Part shown: positions 1-13,100 of the stretch, one piece after another
Position numbering within the stretch: the stretch's first letter is position 1
Layout of the letters: every line of letters starts with the position of its first letter
Assembly: GCF_026213295.1 (NCBI RefSeq)
Contig: NC_079412.1
Location: 18,022,234 to 18,086,233, forward strand
DNA length: 64,000 nt
Source: Gadus chalcogrammus
Taxonomy: Eukaryota; Chordata; Actinopteri; Gadiformes; Gadidae
Reading direction: 5' to 3'
Program-made: the position numbers and the translations under genes
The notes under the pieces: model-generated
What the model was told of the DNA's origin: nothing
Databases searched by the model: none
The model's input: only the letters and a program-made list of their open reading frames with translations

Positions 1-86
1 AGTGCAGAATCCCTTGGATTCACATGGATGGTTATTTTTTATATCGAACTGTTCTAATGTGCTAATTACTTTATTTCTTCTTCTAG

Positions 87-1210
87 AAATGCCAGACTTG
101 GAATAGAAGACTTGAAACCCTGAATGGAGAGGCAAGGAGAGAAAGCAGGGGGATTCATTAAACTGTATATCTTGAAATATGAAGGCAGTGACAAAGCTGT
201 ACACATGAGTTGGTAGCCATATTTAAATCCATAGCCTCAACTCCAATACATTACCATCAGTCCACTGAAGGTTGTTATGCATTGTATTGTACAGAGCAGA
301 TATCTCCACTTCCATTTATAGTACTGCGTTTTTGGGGTATCCTGTTTTGCCGTTAATTACAGCTAAGCACATGTTTTCGTAAAAAAAAAAAAAGACCATA
401 GTTGTCCTCAACTGAGCAATACATGTCAGGATATTTACAAATTGGTTTGTGATGTGGAAAAAGGCTTACTAACAATACAAGGTTTTGAGTTTCAGTCTAG
501 TAAATCTTCTCAAATTACTTTGGAAGGCACAACCCCAGACCTTAGTTGGAATAAATGTAATTTCTGATTCGGTTATTTAAAGTTCTTCATGTGGCATGTA
601 TTCAATATCAAGGGACCTATCAAGTGTCTGTAGCTTAGTGCTCCAGCCTACATATTTTCTCCCGTGTCTTATCTGCTTGTGGTCTTTTGTAAAATTGGAA
701 CATTCTGTCTGTAACTCCACTTAAACAAACGAAAAACTGCATATTCTTAATCATAACGTAACAGTTACTGGAATATACTTTTAATCATCCCGTACATTTT
801 GTTATCTTTAGCAGCAGACTCCACCTCCGCCTAACATTCTCACTTAAGTCTTCATAAGAAAGTTAACATGCTGTTTTCAGACCGAGGCAGGCATGGAAGA
901 CATCCAGTTTTCTTCTACCCTCAAGTTTATTTTCCAAGTTAAACTAGAATAGATCCTCCCTTGGTGGTCATGTTTGTGTTGAAATGAAATGGCTCTGTGT
1001 AATGACCAAATTATATTTGCACTGTCAAAATGATGGGGGAGACAATTGAGCATGCCGGTAGTTGTGTATTTCAACTGGTGGTTGGGTATTTCAACCTAGT
1101 TATCACAGGCTGGTTAATCACCAACTTCGGTTATTGTTAAATTACAGTGGAACCGTTTTTTTATTTGTCTACATCTTTCTAATAAACTGTCTAAATCATT
1201 ATGTTAAAGG
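87..1210 (+). other. possible terminal exon / 3' UTR of an upstream gene
   Basis: A pyrimidine-rich stretch ending in AG at 81-86 looks like a splice acceptor. No long reading frame follows, only short open stretches that soon stop. An AATAAA at 1181-1186 with GT-rich sequence just after it would make a good polyadenylation site. The whole is AT-rich, like a vertebrate 3' UTR. In human the neighbour on this side of BAZ2A is RBMS2, but I could not match any peptide here to it, so the gene is left unnamed. It could also be plain intergenic DNA. Confidence 0.25.
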
Positions 1211-1819
1211 TGTGCTCTTATATTTTCTTTCAGTGTGGCATATTCAATTTCCAGTCAACTTTAAAAAAAATAAATAATACCCTGATGGTGTCATCACCTA
1301 TTAAATACTTTGGGGAAAGTAAATAATCGTATTTTATCGTTTATTTAGTAAACCAAATGACTGGAGGATCATCCCTCCGAACTGCTTGATGTGCGTATTA
1401 GCATACTTCATACTTAGGCCTGATCATCCGCTGTCATTTGTGTCTTCAAGTTCCTGTTTATCTATAGGGGCGTATCAAAGTAAAAGCCTGGCTCGAATCT
1501 AACCACTACTGTGCGAAAAAGGCTGTCAATGTTTTATTTGTACATTGTTTTAATTGGTTGGTTGTATTTGTACTTTTAAGTAATCCTTATATTTTGCATT
1601 TTGGGGACTATTCCAAACTGATTAAATGAATAGTAGCTATCAAAATAATATATAAAGGGCGATCATAGGTTAAATGATACAGGTGATAATAACCTTATCT
1701 TCCATGGATACTCGTTATTTATTCACAAAGGCTAAACATCAGGCTAGCGTTTTTTTTTAAATATATATATTTTCTAAGAAACGATCTAAGAGGTGAAAAG
1801 CCCTGGGACGTTATGGAAT

Positions 1820-1849
1820 AAATGCAACATATCTCCTTATGTTGCATTT
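1820..1849. repeat. perfect 11-bp inverted repeat (hairpin)
   Basis: The arm AAATGCAACAT (1820-1830) is followed by an 8-base loop and its exact reverse complement (1839-1849). No coding context. Confidence 0.7.
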
Positions 1850-2136
1850 TTATATTTATTAATATATATTTTACAGTAAAATATTAAGAGCGCAAACGTT
1901 AACTAAACCACAGTACATGTTCTCTTCCACCCCTACATTAATTTTTTATTGCTATTACTTATTTGTTTAATCCGCAAAAAACGATATCAAATTGGTATAT
2001 TTTCAAATCCTTACTCATCTCAAGGAAGTTTGTAAAAAGCGAATTAATGTATCAGCCAAGCAGTCAGGCATCAGACTTCTGAAGTTGGGGATATGTCCTC
2101 TTGTTAATGTCCCTGTAGTGTTGGGGAATAATGTGC

Positions 2137-2166
2137 ATTTAACTAAATGTACACATTTAGTTAAAT
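2137..2166. repeat. perfect 14-bp inverted repeat (near-palindrome)
   Basis: ATTTAACTAAATGT (2137-2150) and its exact reverse complement (2153-2166) are separated by only two bases. It may be a cruciform-forming site or the relic of a small foldback element. Confidence 0.75.
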
Positions 2167-2380
2167 CCTTGCTGTAAGTCCTTGCTTCCTTCCTTACTAT
2201 CCTTAAAATCTCATGACTTTGGGTTAAACGTATTTACTGGGTCACATTAACTTGAAACATGAATTAAAATGATACGATCGCATTTATTAATATGATTTTA
2301 ATGTAATTATTTAGTCAGTGTTGTGAGGCAAATGCCTCTGACCGGATGTATATTTCGTTATTGCTGAGACTTTCCCACTG

Positions 2381-3140
2381 GCTTGTGTTCTGTGATCATG
2401 GCTGCAGCCGACCACACCAGCCATGTTTGCTAATTTAAAACCCAAAGGTTAGATAATAGTTGTTTATTATTTATCGTTGTGCCATCTTCCCACATTCATC
2501 CTGCAGTGTGAAGCCGCGAGGCATCAGAGCCTGTACACATCCGAGGAAGTAAAGGTTAGGACTGCTTTATTGAAATACGAGTGAAACTTTTGAGTGTAGC
2601 AATAGTGGGAGGTGGAGGTTGAATTTCTCTATGCGTTGCAGCGTAAACAATGCAACTTCATCTGGCTGCTAGCTGGCGAACAAAAGGATCATACGGATGG
2701 AAACCAGTGGGGATGAGTGCATAACACTCACCAACAACGGGTTTGTTTTCGGCTATACATGTTCTCTCCTGCGCGATCTATCAATGGGTATGAGCGTGGT
2801 GCTTATAGTATCTGCTACTTAGCTAACTTCCCGGATAGCAGAAGCGCTGTGCTCCGGGATCTCGATGCCAATCAGTTTGCTAGCTGTATGCTAACTAAGT
2901 GTAACTGTGTTAATTGTCGCCTAATAACCTTGGAGCCCAAACCTAAAATTGGTGGACCCAGTTGTTTGAGGAAGAAATGTCTACTACAATCGACCTTTCA
3001 ACAAGCTAGATGTAGGAACACATTTGGACTCCTATCGTGGCTTACCAGCACGGCTAGAAATGAATTGGTCGTGGGAGAGCTAACGTTAAGCTACAGGGCT
3101 AACTATCGCGGCGCTACGATGTGCCTGCGCCACTTATGAG
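2381..3140 (+). promoter_or_regulatory. putative baz2a promoter and 5' non-coding region
   Basis: Base composition rises from AT-rich to mixed with several CpGs. The stretch carries repeated GCTAGC/GCTAAC/AACGTTA words like those seen upstream of ddx23 in this window. The first coding exon of baz2a starts directly at a splice acceptor (4160), so at least one 5' non-coding exon must lie upstream, and this is the likeliest place. A 140-codon open frame at 2717-3139 has no recognisable similarity and is probably chance. The transcription start cannot be fixed from sequence alone. Confidence 0.25.
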
Positions 3141-4159
3141 GCCTTATTGAATGATGAAAAACGATTATACGTGCACGCCAAGGGACACGTTCTTAATGTA
3201 GAGGCACATTGTGACTAGCAAATGGATAAATAGACTTTACGTAGCACGTTTGTATTCCTCCATCGCCCGTTCATGTTCCTATGAGTGATTTAGTAACATC
3301 CATGTCAAGTTAGGAGGCTTTGGGTATTTGTATAGCCCGTCCATTTATCATGAAAGATGGAAGCGAGCGACTGTTCTTGTTTGCTGCGCCTCGTCAGAAA
3401 TGGTCACCAACCTGTACCACACCAGCCGCATTAGAGATTAATGTTTGCCGGAGTTTTTCTCCGAAAAGTGTGACCCATGAAATGCGGTGTCCCATGTGTT
3501 CCGAGAACAAAACGGCCACAATATAACCAAAGGCACATTAGATCAGGTCTACCGTCGTTAAGTCTACCCTTGGTCTACCCAAAAAGGCATATAAGCCCCG
3601 GATTAATACACGGTTTATTACAGAGCTCGCCACATCAGATTTAGTTCTGGGCAAAACCTTTTGAACTTTAGCTCTTTACATACAGGAAATCAAATATTAT
3701 GGGCTTTAATTATCATGTGGTATTCTTTGATCATTTCCTTTTGGAAGTGCTACAATATTTAAGTGGGTGTCTTACAACCGTTTTTTAAATGGCACTTGCC
3801 AAAATATGGCTACTCATTCCAAAGGTCACAATAAAATGTGTTCACCAATTGATAACTTTTGTGCAATGTCTGTCTGGCATATGTTCCAGCTCGTTTCACT
3901 CTGTTCACGGACAATGTCGTAGCTATACAAGCTGTTGCTGCTAAAGTATTGAATCATGGGATTTATGCTGTGCACAGCATTTTGTTGCATAGCCATGTGA
4001 CTCAGATATTACTCCCAGAAATTACTACTAACCACCACCATCTTTTAGCCCTGCTATATTGCATACAGTTATTGTCAGAGAAAACATAGGTGTAGGAAGC
4101 ATGTTGAATTCACAAGTTTTCTCTACTAACTAGTTTCCTCTTTGGTTGTTTGAATCTAG
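3141..4159 (+). other. probable 5' intron of baz2a
   Basis: No recognised exon or repeat. It ends in a clean acceptor (TAG at 4157-4159) immediately before the baz2a start codon. Confidence 0.4.
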
Positions 4160-7100
4160 ATGGAGGCAAATAACCATTTCAACTATGGAACACAACCCGC
4201 AGCATCAACCAACTCAGGATTGAAACGATCCTCAGGGGACTCTCTCTATACTAACGGGTCCTCCATGAGCTTCCCCCAGCAGGGAAAGAGTGAGTATTCT
4301 CCAATTTCACATAACATTTTGCGTCAACCCCATGCAATTCAAATTGATATTGCAGAGAAACGCCAAGATTATGGGCTCCTGTGAAATAGGTTCAGAGATT
4401 TGAGACATTATAAAGACTTGAGATATTACTATAGACTTGAGATATTACTATAGACTTGTCAATTTTAATACAAAAAGACCACCGCATAAAATGAAACACG
4501 CATCGAACGAGGTAAAGAAATAAACACACGACACAAAAACGTTGACTCAAAAAAACTCATCTCATACGAAAACTCACGTTTTTGTATAAAATGAGTTATT
4601 CTCATGTTATTCTTGCGCTATTACATGCCACCAGCCCAGTGAGGAAAACTTGCTCATATACAGTAAGATAAGGACAAGCCTTGGTGTCTCAAGCAGGACT
4701 TATGCATACAATAGTCAACTTGTGTTGAAAGTCTGATGTGCTTGCTCTAGAGTCATCTCATCTCTAGAGCAGTCATATTCATGTACTGATATTTACCAGG
4801 TTATCCGTGTTTCCTATCATTATAGTCCACAACATATGTTTTCTATTTGACAGATATGAATGGCGAAATGAATGTGAATGGCGTGACTACTGTACTCGGG
4901 TCCAGTGTGCCTGGCTCCCATCCACCAACAACACCGTACCCCCACATGAGCAACCACCAGAGCAGCGTGGGCTACGACTACCTATGGGGTGGCCAGGCTC
5001 AATACAGCTCAGCCATGGGTCCATCCCCTGGCCATGGGATGCACCAGAAGCAGCCACCCTCCGGCATAATGCAGCCTCAGTCACAGCACCACTACCAGGG
5101 ACATGGACAGTACCAGCTCAATGGGGGCATGGGAAGCTCCCACCAGCCCCCAGTGGCAGGCTCACCGAACATGTCCTCACCTGGCGGTCAGTACTGGAAT
5201 AGGGGTAACCCAGGCCCACAGCAGATGGGCTTCAACTCCCCCAGTGTGTATGGGAGCTACCAGAGCCATGTGCACCCTGGGCTTTCCTCGTCACTGCATC
5301 ACCAGCAGCAGCAGCAGTCTTTACAGTCACCCGCGCATCAGCCATCACAACAACATCTCCACTCTCAGCATCACCCACAGCATCACCACCAGCAGCAGCA
5401 GTCTCAGCATTACAGCATGATGCCCAACGGGATGCCCTATTACCAGCCCCATCACCCTGCCCTACCCGCTCCCCAGCCACAGCCGACCACACCGTCTCAG
5501 CCCCAAAGCCAGTCTCCAATGATTCCTCCAGCGCCACAGAACTTCACTCCACCCCGTGGCAGCCCGCAGCACCATAATATAGGCAGAGGGGGGACCAGTA
5601 GCCCCCTGCCGGTATCCTCTGTGTCTATGCTGTCACCCTCAAGCGCACAGGATGGTAGTTCACCCCAGGGTCCAAGCAGGGAGAGAAGCCCTCATCCAGC
5701 CAATGCAGGAAGGCCTGCTGTCATGCAAGGTAATACATGTATTTATTTTACTTTGGTTAACCTTGCATTTATTTATTCTTGGTTGAAACAAACTGCCTGA
5801 CTGATAATAGGTTGTCATTTGACTGACATCGCAAGACCAATTTTCAAAGGCGTATTAGTCTGTTTGTTAATCTAAATGTAGTCTGGACCTCTTGGTTCTT
5901 TTTCGATTTTCAAGGGGAACCGGTGAAGACCAATTTGCCTTTGGACACAAAGACCTATAACCAATCGGTGCAAAGGAAACCTGTGACACATTTTTTTCAA
6001 CGGTGTTCCCATAGGGTGCTCCTCTGTAAAGTCATCGTATCTAGCAGACCCCATATTAGACAAGCGAGGTATGTTTCTAGAAGACGGGGGGGCTTCCAAG
6101 CAAGTAATTGGTCAGCAGCATTCCTCTTTATAGAGCAATCATTCAGTCAATATTTCAGGCGATAATAACAGGTGAATTACAAAGTACCCTGCCCTTAATG
6201 ATAACCTCAACCATAGCCTAACTAAAAGGCAATTAAACTGGATACTTCTCATGTTTCAAAATGTCCCTAATGGATATGACATAGACATTTCTGTTTAAAA
6301 GTGGATCCTGCTAACTCTACTACAGTAATCAGCAGTTAAAGAAACATGGTCAGCTCAGGTATTGATGTAATGCACATCAATTGCATACAATTCTGCCTAA
6401 ACTGACTTTCTTTTTACTTACTCGTTGAGATTTTGGCCGTTGTCAATAAATTTTTATTTTTAAAAAAAAATTTCATCACATTTACTTATCTTGTTGATGC
6501 TATTGTGAAATGATTAAGTGGTTTATTATTCAGATTCTCTTGTCTGTTATTCTTCAGGTAATATGAGTGAAACCTATCAGGAGGCGGATGAAGGGTACAA
6601 ATTGATGGACGAGGCCAGAGGTGGCCAAAGGTTGCCTAGAAGTGATGGTTTCCAACCCAAACCGCCCTTACCTCACGAGTACAATCGGCATGCTGAGCAG
6701 TCTGCATCCCAGTGCCCGGACATTTTAAAGAGGGACCCAGCAGTGAATGCCTCCCCTCGCTCCATGTCGTCTCATCCCTCTGGATCCCCGGCGGCCGTTT
6801 CGACGTCTCCTTTGGGAAAAGCGTCAACACCTCCTCGGCTCTCTATGGTTCCTGTGGTCTCTTCCGTGTCAGCCCCGGGACCAACCACCGAGCCATCCCA
6901 CGCTGTGGTGTCGACTCCGCCTCGAGTCGCAACGCCCCCGAGTTTGGCATCTCTACACTCTGTAGCCGGGTCTCCTCAACTTTCTTCCCCTCCTCTAATG
7001 GTGCAGGGCCCAAGGCCTCCCTCTGGTTGTGGTTCCCTGATTGATTCGGCTGGATCTCCCCACAGGACATTGGGATCTCCTTCCCGCGTGCCTGCTCTAC

Positions 7101-10100
7101 CTTCCAATTTACCTGCACTGCCACCATTGCTGGATACTGCCCCCAGGTTGCCAGTAGTTCCCTCAGCTCCGTTAGTCCCTGCTCCGGCCTTGGTGTCTAA
7201 TTCTGAGGGGAGGAAGATGTTGTTTCCCCGCATGACCTCTTCCCCGTACACCACAAGTCACGCAACCACAACAGCACTTGCCCCTTCCTACTCGGGTTCG
7301 GCGCCCATTTCTGCGCTCCAGCAGATGGTCGATGGGTCAAGGTCCCATCCAGTGACATCGCGCTTCCCAGATCCATCAAAAGCGCCACCGGAAGTGTCAG
7401 GACCTTTGATAAAAAATGCCTCATCTCCTGCACCACCTAAACCTCGCTCTTTGGTATCTACACCTCCAAGATTAGTGCCCGCTTTTCCCTCTGCTGACGA
7501 CAAGTCGGTGCCCACACTCCAGCTTCAGACGTCACTGTCTCCTACGACCGAATCTGCTCATACTACTGCTCCAGCAACCACATTATCTCCAGCACAAGTG
7601 GACGCAGAACGGCTGGCACCCTCAGTCCAAGGTCCTGCATCCCAGCCCTTGTATTCCCTACCTCCTTCAACCACTGAAGCCTCCAGAACCTTTGTGTCTG
7701 CTCCCCCCCCCTTGGTGTCTTCGACTACTTCAGCAGCCGCTGCCTCTCCCTTGGCCCAAGCCAGTGCTGTGACGAAAGCCTCATCCAACAACATCCCTTC
7801 TCCACAAGCTCCCAAACCGCCGCCTCCAAAAACGGAGGAAGAGGATGGTGACGGTAGGGATGGGACCGGAGCAAGGCCCCCGCAGCGTGACACCGCTGCG
7901 GCCGACGACCGCAGCGCGGCCGACGAAGGGTCTTGTGACGACGCCTCTCAATCTGAGGACGAGTCGATGCTCCACAGCACCTCCAGAGTGGACCTCTCCA
8001 GCTCAGAGATGGAGGACACGTCTCAGATGGACGGCGACGGCTCACACGTGAACGAGTCCACTCGCATGGACGACAGCTCATTCATGGCGGAAGAAGCGTC
8101 TCAGTTCGACCGCACCTCTCACTCGGAGGAGGAGCCCTCTGGGGTGGCCGACTCGACCCTGGATAGCCACGCTTCCTCCTCCTCGGAGGAGGAGGAGTTT
8201 GAGGATAGCCGGGCAGAAGAGAGCTCTCAAGCAGACGAGACCAAGGCCAGCGGTGTGAGCACCAGGGATGCTACGCTGGACTCCTCCCTGAACAGCACCT
8301 CTCAGCTCGAGGAATCCAACGTTGACTCGCTGCAGATGGAGCTGTCCAACGTGGACTCGTCGCAGATCAATACCTCTGTCGCAGACTCAACCGGACCACT
8401 TCACACATCAACTCAAGGTACACAGCCAATACTTTCACTTAGTGGTTATCATTTCAAAAATGCTTTTGAATATTGGATAAGGCCAATGTTTCTTTAAAAG
8501 GCGTATTATTCTCCCTTGAAATTGCTTTTGTGCTTTCTATGAATCAAGACAACATTCCTTGTTTATATGATGTATAGTGCCGGTAAATGTGTGTATGTAT
8601 ATATATATATAACGATATCATCTTCTTGGGTTGTTTAAGCAGAATCTGAAGATGAGGCGGCCAATGCATGTGACCTACCTGACTCTGCTGGACCTATTGG
8701 TGATAAAGCCGCTGTTACTGAGGCCACGCCTGGCCCTGCTTCAAAGATAATGGAAGAGGAGATCACGGCCCTGATGGAGGCCCCTGACCCACCTCGGGTC
8801 CCGCCCCTCACCATCAAAACATCCCCTGCCTCCGGGAGGCCGGTTAAAACACCAGGGAAACCCCGGAAACCCCGGACTCCCAAGGCCTCCACTCCAGGTA
8901 GCCCACCAGCTAGACACGGTCTGCATTCAGACCTGTGTGTTTGGCTGCTCTTTTGTGTATTCGTCTTTCGAGGACATCCTTTGTATATGTTATAGCAAAT
9001 TTGTTAACAAAATAAGGAATACAAAAATAGGCTATGACATCTTTTACTTTTGTGTCGGAATGTCTTATGATATAAAACGGTTTTATTTCCAGCGGCCGCC
9101 CCAGCGGAGAAGGCCCCGCGTAAGCCCCGGGCCAGAACGCCGAAGGTGGAGAAGATCAAGAAACCCAAGGCGGCGGAGGCCAAAGCAGACGAGGGAGCCA
9201 AGGTGAAGGGCGCGGGCCGGAAGAGGAAGAAGCCCCTCAAGGAGGAGGCGAAGGACGCGTCGGACGTCTCCCAAACGGCGGGGCCACCCACAGGAGAGTT
9301 GGACCCCATTTCGGCCATCATCGAGGCCGTGCTCGCCAGGGCTTCAGAAGCCAGCTCTGCCGACGAGACCCTGAAGAAGCCGAAGAAGGCGAAGAAACAA
9401 GGTCAGGAAGGAAGTGCGGCCAAGGTGCCCAAACTCCAGGCCGACGCCACAGAGGAGGAAGTGGAAAACGATGCAGATGACAGCTCCACTGCAGGTGATT
9501 CAGGTTATGAAGTGTGATTTTAGATGGTTGAAAGTGCAGCAATAAGGTCAAATGGTTGTAATATGGCTGTCAATGTAGTGACTTTAACATTCACTGTCAT
9601 GTCCTTCCTCACACAGGAGAGTCCAATAGACGGAGGGTCGCAACTGAGGAGCAGGTGCAGTTCCCTCTGTTGCACGGGTAAAATGCTTTGATGATTTTTG
9701 TTACTTTTTTTATTACTATTATTGATAATGTGTGATGTTGCTTTGTCTACCTGTGGCCTACCCCAAAAACTCTTAATTTGTCAAATGATCTGTCCCGATA
9801 CTTCATCATCATTGATCTGTTGTAGAAGGTGAAGGGATGGCTGATGCGGTCCCAGCAATATGTTTTAAACCTGCTCCCTGTTACTCCTGACCTGTAGATG
9901 GAGGAGGGAGATCCGTGTGAAGAAGACGGAGAGCCGGATGAAAGGGGAAACCTGGTACTACACTCCCTGTGGCCGAAGGATGAAGCAGTTCCCGGAAATC
10001 ATCAAAGTATGCTTGTTCCATGACATTACCAAGGAACGACCTCCCAACGGCAATGGCATAAATTAACACTGATCCTCCCCCTTCCTTCCTTCCTTCCGAC

Positions 10101-13100
10101 AGTACTTGAAAAGGCACCAGGATAGCGTGGTCTCCAGGGAACACTTCAGCTTCAGCCCCCGCATGCCCATAGGAGACTTCTACGAAGAGAGGGAAACACC
10201 CGAGGTCTGCATCCCCACAACCTTTGCCTGTCGCCCTAGTGCCAGTTTCTACTTAAACAGTGTGGGCTCCAGCGCTGTTTGCTACACCCACACAGGCATT
10301 GACCTCCACAGTGTGTTCTCACAGGGCAAGACGTGGGTGCTGCTGGCGAACGAGGAAGTTCCTTCCATCATCATGGCGATCACCGGCCGCCGCGGCCGAC
10401 CGCCCAACCCGGACAAGGAGAAGCCCCGCAGGGTCCGAGCCCCGAAGGGGGGGCAAGTGCGGCGCCCTGGCAGACCCCCCAAACCCAAGATGGTGGACCT
10501 GCTCAGCAAAGTGGACGCCAAGCTGTTGAAGCGCCTGGAGGCCAAAGGTGAGAGGACGGAGTTTGTTTTCATTGCAGTATCTTTTATTATAATTCACCAG
10601 CTTTCTTGGCCCGATGAGGCTTTTATTTGATTCGTCACTCGTATTTTTTAATATATCCATTTTCAGAAGCAATTACGGAGGAGGATAAAGAGAAAATCGC
10701 AAAAATCAAGAAGAAAATGAAGAGAAAGGTCTGTGGAACTTAAAACTTGTCTCAAAAAATGTATTTTTAAATGATGCTGCTGCCACTCAACCCATCCTTT
10801 TGTTGACCCTTCAAGGCGAGAATGAAAAGAAAGGAGGATAACAAGAATAAGAAGATCCGAGACGAGAAGAAGAAAGCAAAGGTATGAATCATAATTTGTT
10901 AAAACACCGAGAGCGATGATGTCTTCGACCTTCACGTCAGCAAAACCAATCCCACTGACCCCCTTTCCTGTTGGTCGTAGCTGGAGAAGGAGCAGGTGGT
11001 GAGTGACCAAGCAGCCACCTCTGAACCAACCAACGGCGTCGCCCCGCCAGCCGACTCGACGAAAGCCAACGAGTCTCAGCAGGAGCCCAAGAAGACCAGA
11101 AAGAAGAGGACCAAGGCCGTGGCCCCGGCTCCCGTGCAGCAGACGGACGAGGAGAGGATCGCCCAGGGCAAGAGGGTGCTGGGGGCCCGCAGCAAGGCCA
11201 AGGCCCTGGCCAAGGCCCAGGCGGAGGCGGAGGCCGCCGCCCAGGCCGCCCTGACGGCCAAGCGGGCCGCAGAGAGGCGGGCGGCGGCCCAGAGACGACT
11301 GGAGGAGAGGAAGAGGCAGCAGACCATCTCTGACGAGCTGAAGAAGCCCACAGAGGACATGTGCCTCACCGACCACAAGGTGACCGTCGTCTTTTAGTTC
11401 AAAAACACAGATTTAGCACATTTACCGTCTCCGGCCTTGACCCGCAAGGAGAAAAGCCTGTTTGACCGTGATCTTCAAACCCTCTCCTCTCCCCAGCCTC
11501 TCCCTGAGCTCTCTCGCATCCCCGGGGTGGTGCTCTCGGGCGCCGCCTTCGCTCACTGCCTGACGGTGGTGGAGTTCCTGCATGGCTACGGCAAGGTGAT
11601 AGGCCTCAACATTCCCAAGGACATTCCCAGCCTGGCCACCCTCCAGGAAGGCCTGCTGGGGCTGGGCGAGGGGCAAGGCGAGGTACAGGATCTGGTGCTG
11701 AAGCTGCTGGAGGCGGCCTTGCACGACCCCGGCCTGTCCTCCTATTACCAGGTATGTGGGACTGAACGGAAGTCAGTCAGTCAGTCAGTCAGTCAGTCAG
11801 TCAGTCAGTCAGTCAGTCGGTCGGTCAGTTACGCCGCGTTCACACTGCATTCGTCCTTCGACGTATCTCATTGAGTTTCCATGGGGCGCTTTCGTTATGC
11901 ATTGTGGGTCCGTCCGTACTTGGACTCCCAAGGAAATCGCCTTTGTGATTCAACCCGGGAAAAACACATGGATATGTCAAAAAGACAGCCGGCAGCGGGA
12001 AATTAAAAAATGCTATGCGATAACAAGCAGGTTAAAAGCCTTCTTTGTTCGATACAATTATTATTATTTTTTATATAAAATATTTTTTCTTTTGAAAGAA
12101 ATGTGGAATCGATTAGGATTGTTTTTTAGTCACCTAATCGTTTATATTTATATCCACACCTCGGCTTTGTTAGTGGGAAGTGATTTTGATTTGCATTCTG
12201 CGTCTTCAAAGACTACTCCCCTATACATCAGACATGCAAACATCCGTCGACGGACGTGTGCATTGTGAACGCGGCGCTAAGCACACATCAGTCGATGTGG
12301 GTCATCTTGAAGCCTAGATGAGTCCTCATTGACACGATTGTTTCCTGACCCTCTCCTCTTCCTCCCGGCCGCCAGTCGGTGAAGATCCTCGGGGACAAGC
12401 TGGCGGACCTGGAGCTGACCCGCAGCACCGTGTCGGAGCCCCTGCGGCTCTTCCTGGAGTCCCACGGCTACGACCTGGAGGTGTGTGACACGCTGAGGAC
12501 CAAGACGTTCCACGCCCTGGCGCCCGACACCAAGGCCTCCATCCTGGGCTTCCTGGTGGAGGAGCTGAACGGCAGCAACATCGTCATCAGGTTAGGGCGG
12601 GGGACTTGGCGGGGCCTTTGATATTAACTCTTTGTGGGCGTTGCGATTTATTTATTTACTTATTCCAATTACTTTATTTTTTTCAATGGTTAAAAACATA
12701 TTAATCCGCTTATATTTATATGATGTTTGCGCTACAGGATATTGATATAATTAAACGAAATGACAATATCTGGGAAACGACAGCAATGTCATTCTGCAGC
12801 CTTAGTGTGTGTATGTATATTGACGTCGTGTCGGTCACCCTCAGAGGCCTGTTGTATGACCGGCGGTGTCTCGATCCGTTTCAGTGACATCGACAACACC
12901 CTGGAGAACATGGCCACCTACAGGAAGAACAAGTGGATCATCGAGGGGAAGTTGCGAAAGTAAGACCCGCGCCGATCCCTCGCAACCGGAAGAATCTCTA
13001 AGCGTTCCCCGCCTTAACGGTTCCTGTTCTGACCCGTCCTCCCAGGCTGAAGTCGGCCCTGGCCCGGCGCACGGGCCGCTCGGAGGAAGACCTGGGCCTG

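Larger units (their letters stand above)
1211..2380. other. AT-rich intergenic DNA
   Basis: No reading frame longer than about 60 codons and no recognisable protein. It holds two strong inverted repeats, at 1820-1849 and 2137-2166, listed separately. Otherwise it is AT-rich sequence with short A and T runs. Confidence 0.5.
11497..12590 (+). other. baz2a: baz2a DDT domain and following helical region (two exons)
   Basis: Exon 11497-11751 encodes PLPELSRIPGV...LTVVEFLHGYGKV, the DDT signature; DDT domains contact ISWI ATPases. Exon 12376-12590 continues with SVKILGDKL and FLVEELNGSN as in BAZ2A. The intron between them carries a tetranucleotide array and a MITE-like element. Confidence 0.9.

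Noticed and set aside
2717..3139. 140-codon open frame upstream of baz2a
   Set aside because: No recognisable family, no homology-like codon pattern, and it lies in the probable promoter region.
6518..6557. Upstream ATG extending the large baz2a exon
   Set aside because: The acceptor at 6557 and the phase-1 join to the previous exon place these codons in the intron.
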